Shown in pieces: positions 58,401 through 64,000 of a stretch of 64,000 nucleotides of DNA. The notes below the pieces were generated by a model. That model saw only the letters and a list, made by a program, of their open reading frames with translations, had not been told where the DNA came from and did no database searches. The first letter of the stretch is position 1, and every line of letters begins with the position of its first letter. A program made the translations under genes and the position numbers. The DNA lies in NCBI RefSeq assembly GCF_013283785.1, contig NZ_JABCPZ010000014.1:23115-87114 (forward strand), in the 5' to 3' direction. The DNA comes from Nonomuraea antri (lineage in GTDB: Bacteria > Actinomycetota > Actinomycetes > Streptosporangiales > Streptosporangiaceae).

Positions 58401-61400
58401 GCCCGCAGCGCGTCGTGCCTGACCAGGACGCTCTCCCAGGCCGCACGCAGCCGGTCGGCGTCCAGCGGGCCGGTCAGGTCCAGCACCCGCTGGCTCTCGT
58501 AGACGTCGCGGCCGGTCGCGTCGTAGGCGGCGTGGAAGAGCAGGCCCTCCTGCAGCGGCGAGAGCGGCCAGAGGTCCGCCAGGGCCGGCGCGCTCACCTC
58601 GTCCACCTCGTCCACTTCGGCCTGCTCCAGCTCGACCAGCGCGAAGTCGGACGGGGTGTGCCCGCCGGCGCCCGGGGCGGCCGCGTGGGCGGCGATGCCG
58701 GACAGCAGCTTCAGCCACGCCTGGCCCAGCGCCCGCGCCTCGGCCTCCGCCAGCAGTTCACCGGCCCAGGTCAGCGTGAGGTGCAGGGCCGGCCCGTCCA
58801 CGTCGTCGCGCACGGCCGCGCCGACCTCCAGGACGTGCCGGAGTGGCATGTCCGGGTGGGCGTTGCCGCCGATCGCGCCCACCGGCTGCCACATTCCGGC
58901 CTGCCCAGCCGCGGCCGAGGACCGTCCCATGTAGTTGAACGCGACCCGGGTCCTCGGCAGGGCGGCCAGCACCGGCGCGGTCTCCGGGTTCAGATGGCGT
59001 AGCAGGCCGAATCCCAGTCCGTCTCCGGGGAACGCCCTGGCCTGCTCCTTGACCGTCTTCAGCAGCCGCCCGGCCGCCGGGCCCCCGGCCTGGGCCTGGT
59101 CGTGCCGGATGCCGGTGGCGTCCAGGCGGACCGGGTGCACGCTGGTGAACCAGCCCAGAGTCCTGGTCAGGTCCGCCTCGCCGACGGGCCGGCGGCCGTG
59201 CCCTTCCACGTCCACCGTGACCGCGGTGCCGCGCACCAGGGCCACCGCGCCGGCGAAAGCGGCGAGCAGCACCTCGTGGACGCCGCAGTGGAAGGCCGCC
59301 GTCGCCGTGTCGACGAGCGCCACCGCCTCCGCGCCCGAGACGGTCCACGAGTGGCGCCGGGCGGTGGCGGCCGTGTCGCGGCCGGGCGCAGGCGCTCGCA
59401 CGCCCAGCGGCGCGTCCGTGTCCGTGTCCGCCAGGATCGACCGCCACGCCTCCAGCTCGCCGGCCCGTTCGCTCGCCTGCTCGGTCAGCAGCCGGGACCA
59501 CCGGCGGAACGACGTCGGCACGGGCGCCAGATCCGGCTCGCGCCCGGGCTGCCGGGCCTCACCGGCGGCGCGCAGGTCGAGCAGCAGGATCTGCCACGAG
59601 ACTCCGTCGACCGCCAGGTGATGCACCGCGATGGCCAGCCGCGACTCCTGCCCGTCCGCGGCCACGGCCCAGACGAGCTGAGCCATGACCCCGGCCGCCG
59701 GGTCCAGCCGGCCGGTGGCCTCGTGGGCCCGCCGGCTCGCGTGCGCGTCGAGGTCGTCGAGTGCGTCCACCTCGACCCGCTCGATCTGCGTCGAGGCGGC
59801 CACCGCTCCCACCGGGGCGGTCACCAGCCGCCCGTCAGGATCCACCCGCGAGCGGAGCATGTCGTGCCGGTCCAGGACCGCCTGCCAGGCGTCGGTGAGC
59901 ATCTCCCGCGTCAGCCCGGCCGGCACCCGCACGACCGCCCACTGCGCGAGCTCGCCGTGGAGCACCGACTCCTGGTCGAGCTCGCGTAGCTCCAGCATCA
60001 CCGGGGTCCACGCGATCTCGCCGACGCCGTCCTCGACGGCGCCCGCTCCGTCGTCAGCCCGGCGTGCCGCGGCCGCGATCCCGGCGGGCGTGGCGTGCTC
60101 GAAGACGTCCTCCACGCGCAGGAGCAGGCCGGCGCGGCGGGCGCGGGCGGTGAGCTGCATCGAGGTGATCGAGTCGCCGCCCAGCGCGAAGAAGCCCTCG
60201 TCGGCGCCCACCGCCTCGGGCAGGCCCAGGACCTCGGCGAACAGCTCGCAGAGCACCCGCTCGGTCTCGTTGCCGTACGCGCGTCCCCGCGCCTGTCCGG
60301 TGGCCTGCGGGGTGAAGCGAGGGGTGGGCAGCGCGCCGCGGTCCACCTTGCCGTTGGCGGTCAGCGGCAGCGTGTCCAGGACGACCACCGCCGCCGGCAC
60401 CAGGTACTCGGGCAGTTCGTTTCTCGCGTGTTCGAGCAGCGCCTCGGTGATCGAGGCGTCTTCCTGGTCACGCGGCAGGACGTGGGCGACCAGCCGGCCT
60501 TCATCGGCCACCACCACCGCCGTGCGCACGGCCGGATGGGCGGCCAGCACCGCCTCCACCTCACCGGGTTCCACCCGATAGCCACGAATCTTCACCTGCG
60601 CGTCGGCCCGGCCGGCGAAGATCAGTTCCCCGTCCTGCGTCCATTTCGCCAGGTCACCGGTGCGATACAGCCGCTGACCGCCGGGGGCGGCGACGAACCG
60701 TTCGACGGTCAGCCCGGGGCGGTCCAGGTAGCCGCGGGCCACGCCGTCGCCGCCGAGGTACAGCTCCCCGGTCATTCCCGGCGGCACCGGGTTGAGGAAC
60801 GGATCCAGCACCGCGGCCCGGCGGCCGGCGAGCGGCCGGCCGATCGGCAGCGCGGAACCGGTCTCCGCACCCGGTTCGATCACATGCCAGGTGGCGCAGA
60901 GCGTGGTCTCCGTCGGCCCGTACAGGTGCCGCACGCGTACGTCGGGGCAGGCTCGCCGTACCCGCTCCACCGATTCGAGCGGCACCACGTCGCCGCCGGT
61001 CAGGACCTCACGAAGGCCGGCGAAACAGTCCGGGGCGGCGTCGGCCAGCACGCGGAAGGCGCCCGCGGTCAGGTGCACGGCGGTGGCGCCCCTGGCGACC
61101 GCGTCGCGCACCCGCTCCGCGTCCACCACGCCGGGGCCGGCGATCAGGATGCGGGCTCCGGCCGCCAGCGGCACCCAGATCTCGAACAGCGCGATGTCGA
61201 AGGAGTGCGAGGCGTGCGCCAGCACGGTGTCCCCCGGCCCCACGTGCCAGCCAGGCTGTCCCACCAGCGAGGCCACGGCGCCGTGCGGAACGCCGACGCC
61301 CTTCGGCGTGCCCGTCGAGCCGGAGGTGTACATCACGTAGGCGAGGTCGTCGCCGCCGCACGGCACCTCGATCGGATCGGCCGCCGCGACGGCCGCCCGT

Positions 61401-64000
61401 ACCTCGGGGTCGTCCAGGACGATCGCGTCCTGGCCCGGCACCAGGTCCCGGGTCCGCCCGGAACAGAGCACCGCCGCCGGGCGGGAGTCCCGCATCATCA
61501 GCTCGATGCGTGCGGCGGGATACTCCGGGTCGATCGGCACGAACGCGGCGCCCGCCCGCCACACGCCCAGCCACGCGACGACGAGATCCGCCGAGCGCCC
61601 GAGCACCACCGCGACCCGGTCGCCGCGGCGCACTCCCCGGCTCGCCAGATGGGCGGCCAGCCGGCCGGCGGACTCGTCCAGCTCGGCGTAGGAGAGGCTG
61701 CGCCGGTCCGCCGTCACGGCCACGGCCTGGGGATGCCGCTCGGCCTGCCGGCGCAGCAGCACGGGGACCGGCGGCAGGCCCGGCGTGGCATCCGCCGTGG
61801 TGCCGGCGTCCGTTTCGCCGGCGGGCGCGCCGATGCGTCCCACCGGCACGGCCGGATCCGCGAGCACCCGCTCCAGCACGCTGATCAGCTGACGGATGAT
61901 CTCGCCGGCCTGGTCGCGGGTGAACAGGTCGGGCCGGTAGGTGGTGCGCAGGCCGAGGCGGTCGCCGGGAGCGACGCCCAGGGTGAGCGGGAAGCTCGTC
62001 CCGGCCCGCGTGGCCATGCCGCTGATCGTGACGCCGCCGAAGGAGGGCGCGTTCCGCGGGTAGTTCTCCACCATCAGGACGGTGTCGAACGTCGCTCCCG
62101 GACCGGCCGCCTTCTGGATCCCCGACAGGCCGGCGTGCTGATGCGTCATCAGCGCCGCCTGCCGCTCCTGCAGTTCGGCCAGCAGCGTGACGAACGGCGT
62201 CTCACCGCGCAGCCGCACCCGTACCGGGACGGTGTTGAGGAACATCCCCACCACGCGCTCGACGTCCGGGAGTTCCGCCGGGCGGCCGGAGACCGCGGCG
62301 CCGAACACCACGTCGCGCCGGCCCGTGAGCCGTGCCAGGACCAGGGCCCACGCCGCCTGCATGACGGTGTTCAGCGTCACCTCGTGGCGGCGGGCGAACG
62401 CCCGTAGCGCCTGCGTCGTCTCCTCGGTCAGGAACTCCTCGTGCCGGTCGGACGGCCCCGAGGCCTTCAGCGCTCCTGGCGCGACCAGGGTCGGCTCGTC
62501 CAGCCCGGCGAGCTCGGCCCGCCACGCCTCCTGCGCGGCCGCCGCGTCCTGCCTGTCCAGCCAGGCGAGGTAGGCGCCGAAGGAGACGGGCGCCGGGAGG
62601 GCCTGGTCGCCGGCGTAGGCGGTGGCCACCTCACCCAGCACGATCGGCGTCGACCAGCCGTCGAGCAGCGCGTGATGGGAGGTCAGCACCAGCCGGTGCC
62701 GGTCCTCGGCCAGACGGATCAGCAGGAGCCGGAGCAGCGGAGCCGTCGTGACGTCCAGCCGGTCGTGGCGGTCGGCCGCGAGGAGCCGGTCCGTCTCGGC
62801 CCGCGCGTCGCCGTCGTCGAGGTCCGACAGGTCGGCCGTCCGCCATGGCAGCGGGGCGTGGGCGGCGACCACCTGAACGGTCTGGCCGGACTCCACCTGG
62901 TGGAAGCTCGCCCGGAGCGCGTCATGCCGGGCCAGCACGGTCTGCCAGGCGGCGCGCAGCCGGGCTTCGTCCAGCGGCCCGGCCAGGTCCACGACGCGCT
63001 GGGTCTGATAGACGTCCGGGCCCTGTTCGTCGAGTGCGCGGTGGAACAGCATGCCGCTCTGGAGCGGGGAGAGCGGCCAGACGTGCGTCGGCTCGGGCAC
63101 CGAGGCCTTGAGCCGGGCGCGGTCCCGGTCGGTCAGCTCGACGGTGATCTCGCCGCCGTCCACGCCGAGGGGGACGGTCTCTTCCGCCGGTCCTTCCGCC
63201 AGTGCCGCGAGTCGTTCCGGGGTCTTGTGCTCGAAGATCTGGCGGGGGGTCAACGCGATACCGGCACGGCGGGCGCGGGCGGCCAGCTGCATCGAGGTGA
63301 TCGAGTCACCGCCCAACGCGAAGAACCCGTCCTCGACCCCCACCCGGTCATGCCCCAGCACCTGCGCGAACAACTCGCACAACAACCGCTCGGCCTCGGT
63401 GCGCGGCTCACGCCCGCCGCCAGCGGCGGAGAAGTCCGGGTCGGGCAGCGCCTCCCGGTCCACCTTGCCGTTGACCGTCAGCGGCAGCGCGTCCAGCACC
63501 ACCACCGCCGCCGGCACCATGAACTCCGGCAGCACCCGACCCAGCCGCTCACGCAACCCCTCCGGATCCACCTGCGCGCCGGCCACCACATAACCGATCA
63601 GCCGGCCGTCCCGCGCCACCACCAGCGCCTCACCGACCCCGGCCTCGGCCGCCAGAGCCGCCTCCACCTCACCCGGCTCCACCCGATACCCGCGAATCTT
63701 CACCTGCGCATCGGCCCGCCCGACGAACACCAGCTCGCCATCGGCCGTCCAATACGCCAGATCCCCGGTCCGATACATCCGCCCGCCCCACGGACACGCC
63801 ACGAACCGCTCCGCCGTCAACCCCGGCCGATCCAGATACCCCAGCGCCAGACCCGCACCCGCCACGTACAGCTCACCCGCCACCCCCGGCGGCACCGGAT
63901 GCAGGAACGCGTCCAGCACGAACGCCCGCCGGCCCGCCACCGGGCCACCGATCGGCAACACCGCACCGACCTCCGCACCCGGCTCGATCACGTGCCAGGT
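55403..64000 (-). CDS. NRPS multimodule protein, (A)-T / C-A-T-E / C-A-T, open at the right edge
   Basis: About 2865 residues visible. Counted from position 63991: end of an A domain (1-190), T (Ser 230); then C (300-735, SHHALLDGW), A (740-1230), T (Ser 1274), E (1325-1785, [26 protein letters not shown]); then C (1805-2235, SHHIIADGW), A (2245-2725), T (Ser 2772). Pocket residues of the first complete A domain read DIFHLGLLC plus Lys, the Hpg code; those of the second read DASTVAAVC plus Lys, the Tyr code. If the next protein is module 7, these are modules 4-6. The first visible module goes straight from T to C with no epimerase. Frame continues past base 64000. Confidence 0.93.
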   Translation of the reverse strand, partial: TWHVIEPGAEVGAVLPIGGPVAGRRAFVLDAFLHPVPPGVAGELYVAGAGLALGYLDRPGLTAERFVACPWGGRMYRTGDLAYWTADGELVFVGRADAQVKIRGYRVEPGEVEAALAAEAGVGEALVVARDGRLIGYVVAGAQVDPEGLRERLGRVLPEFMVPAAVVVLDALPLTVNGKVDREALPDPDFSAAGGGREPRTEAERLLCELFAQVLGHDRVGVEDGFFALGGDSITSMQLAARARRAGIALTPRQIFEHKTPERLAALAEGPAEETVPLGVDGGEITVELTDRDRARLKASVPEPTHVWPLSPLQSGMLFHRALDEQGPDVYQTQRVVDLAGPLDEARLRAAWQTVLARHDALRASFHQVESGQTVQVVAAHAPLPWRTADLSDLDDGDARAETDRLLAADRHDRLDVTTAPLLRLLLIRLAEDRHRLVLTSHHALLDGWSTPIVLGEVATAYAGDQALPAPVSFGAYLAWLDRQDAAAAQEAWRAELAGLDEPTLVAPGALKASGPSDRHEEFLTEETTQALRAFARRHEVTLNTVMQAAWALVLARLTGRRDVVFGAAVSGRPAELPDVERVVGMFLNTVPVRVRLRGETPFVTLLAELQERQAALMTHQHAGLSGIQKAAGPGATFDTVLMVENYPRNAPSFGGVTISGMATRAGTSFPLTLGVAPGDRLGLRTTYRPDLFTRDQAGEIIRQLISVLERVLADPAVPVGRIGAPAGETDAGTTADATPGLPPVPVLLRRQAERHPQAVAVTADRRSLSYAELDESAGRLAAHLASRGVRRGDRVAVVLGRSADLVVAWLGVWRAGAAFVPIDPEYPAARIELMMRDSRPAAVLCSGRTRDLVPGQDAIVLDDPEVRAAVAAADPIEVPCGGDDLAYVMYTSGSTGTPKGVGVPHGAVASLVGQPGWHVGPGDTVLAHASHSFDIALFEIWVPLAAGARILIAGPGVVDAERVRDAVARGATAVHLTAGAFRVLADAAPDCFAGLREVLTGGDVVPLESVERVRRACPDVRVRHLYGPTETTLCATWHVIEPGAETGSALPIGRPLAGRRAAVLDPFLNPVPPGMTGELYLGGDGVARGYLDRPGLTVERFVAAPGGQRLYRTGDLAKWTQDGELIFAGRADAQVKIRGYRVEPGEVEAVLAAHPAVRTAVVVADEGRLVAHVLPRDQEDASITEALLEHARNELPEYLVPAAVVVLDTLPLTANGKVDRGALPTPRFTPQATGQARGRAYGNETERVLCELFAEVLGLPEAVGADEGFFALGGDSITSMQLTARARRAGLLLRVEDVFEHATPAGIAAAARRADDGAGAVEDGVGEIAWTPVMLELRELDQESVLHGELAQWAVVRVPAGLTREMLTDAWQAVLDRHDMLRSRVDPDGRLVTAPVGAVAASTQIERVEVDALDDLDAHASRRAHEATGRLDPAAGVMAQLVWAVAADGQESRLAIAVHHLAVDGVSWQILLLDLRAAGEARQPGREPDLAPVPTSFRRWSRLLTEQASERAGELEAWRSILADTDTDAPLGVRAPAPGRDTAATARRHSWTVSGAEAVALVDTATAAFHCGVHEVLLAAFAGAVALVRGTAVTVDVEGHGRRPVGEADLTRTLGWFTSVHPVRLDATGIRHDQAQAGGPAAGRLLKTVKEQARAFPGDGLGFGLLRHLNPETAPVLAALPRTRVAFNYMGRSSAAAGQAGMWQPVGAIGGNAHPDMPLRHVLEVGAAVRDDVDGPALHLTLTWAGELLAEAEARALGQAWLKLLSGIAAHAAAPGAGGHTPSDFALVELEQAEVDEVDEVSAPALADLWPLSPLQEGLLFHAAYDATGRDVYESQRVLDLTGPLDADRLRAAWESVLVRHDALRASFHQLGSGTAVQAVAERVELPWRTVDARSLAEAEAAAAEELAERFDLSRAPLLRVLLIRLTERWHRLVVTSHHIIADGWSLPVLFGEVKAVYDDPGTAARPAASYRTYLEWLERQDAEAARAAWRDELGDLDEPTRVAAGETATIAARPERVRYELAGELSRAMSGLAQAQGVTMNTLLQAAWALVLARLTRRTDVVFGMTTAGRPAELPAVERMVGLFINMVPVRVRLRGTTTVARLLTEVRERQIALMPHQHLGLAEIQRTAGPGASFDSTVVYENYPRPPLDSPEPDGLTMRPAGVPEDAGHYPLTLVAASDDGRVVGDLIYRPDVFSRERAELVMTALVRVLEQMTADPAGAVSRIGLDGPGVDPAWSSGGPRAAGEAPLGELIRRVAAERPQAVAVVDGDGELTYAELLARADGLARHLVRRGAGPERRVGVLVERGAAWVTAVLGVTLAGGAAVLMEPSYPPERLDWMLTDSAPAVVVCSAATRFRVPEGVETVVVDAGVAAGRDDEVELPAVTPENAAYVVYTSGSTGVPKGVVVSHAGLGNLAAAQIDRFGVTPSSRVLLMAALGFDAVMSELLMALLSGGTIVALPGYELPPRTGLAETLLRWGITHVTVPPSVLATVAEELPDSVETIVVAGEACGPDLVARFAPRHRMVNAYGPSEATVCSTMSGSLAPGAEVPIGTPIAGGRCEVLDQFLRPLPVGVTGELYVAGAGLARGYLNRPGLTGTRFVAAPDGGRRYRTGDLAYWTPGGELVFAGRADEQVKVRGFRVEPGEIEAAMTAHPHVAQAAVVMWRGRLVGYLVPAPGGITVDEMREHLAARLPGHMVPAVIMTLEALPLTPNGKVDRKALPEPEFAAGGEDAERATGAPVTETERALCDLFAEALGVDRVGVDDGFFDLGGDSIISMRLAARARGAGLAISPRQVFEEKTPRRLAALIDSAPPLPAPDPGAAAVPSGAPLVDLTGQQLAELEAALGEGPDRIHDDAPHEGEQR

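Overview
The window is very GC-rich, densely packed, translationally coupled DNA from an actinomycete. The adjacent LuxR-type and StrR-type regulators, DpgABCD, HmaS/Hmo/HpgT and a C-A-T-X-TE peptide synthetase are what one meets in rare actinomycetes such as Nonomuraea and relatives. The genus is an inference. Essentially all of the window is secondary metabolism, and it looks like two biosynthetic gene clusters lying side by side. I saw no rRNA, tRNA, CRISPR array or insertion sequence.

Left cluster (about 1-32.8 kb). The centre of its right part is a 31-codon precursor gene (26620-26715) whose last eight residues, SGASTITC, fit the Ser-x2-Ser-x3-Cys pattern that class III synthetases turn into labionin or avionin. 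Divergent from it run a LuxR-type regulator, a GNAT N-acyltransferase, a LanD/EpiD-type cysteine decarboxylase, a class III LanKC synthetase, an ABC-2 permease and an FMN reductase. This is the signature of a lipolanthine (avionin-containing, N-acylated peptide). Unlike a plain lipolanthine locus, it is joined to a large tailoring block. That block has a fatty acyl-AMP ligase, a free ACP and a second GNAT paralogous to the first. It has a prolyl-AMP ligase/PCP/dehydrogenase/KASIII-like set as used for pyrrole-2-carboxyl groups in aminocoumarins. It also has three EryCIII-type glycosyltransferases and sugar genes (2,3-dehydratase, 3-ketoreductase, C-methyltransferase, two aminotransferases, 3,4-ketoisomerase, 4-ketoreductase, a nitrososynthase-like flavoprotein, and a UDP-glucose dehydrogenase/decarboxylase pair). 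An ABC exporter (ATPase plus two permeases) lies downstream of the precursor.

A LmbU/NovE-type regulator (9246-9893) sits inside this block. Three near-identical 18-bp palindromes resembling the reported LmbU operator lie at 936-953, 8195-8212 and 19042-19059, each in a divergent intergenic region. Two follow the same promoter, TTGACC-17 bp-TAGCGT. The proposed product is therefore a lipidated, glycosylated, possibly pyrrole-acylated and nitrosugar-bearing lanthipeptide. That all these genes make one molecule is inference.

Right cluster (about 33.3-64 kb, open at the right edge). It runs from a LuxR/LAL regulator and a StrR/ParB-type regulator, through Hmo, HmaS, a cation/proton antiporter, a flavin halogenase, DpgD-C-B-A, HpgT, two P450s and MbtH, to two peptide synthetase genes. 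The domain order visible is (A)-T / C-A-T-E / C-A-T // C-A-T-X-TE. Specificity residues read as Hpg, Tyr and Hpg for the last three modules. The X domain, two Oxy-type P450s and absence of glycopeptide-type glycosyltransferases point to a crosslinked glycopeptide-family aglycone, perhaps of the kistamicin/complestatin type. The module before the Hpg(E) module has no epimerase, which departs from the usual glycopeptide pattern.
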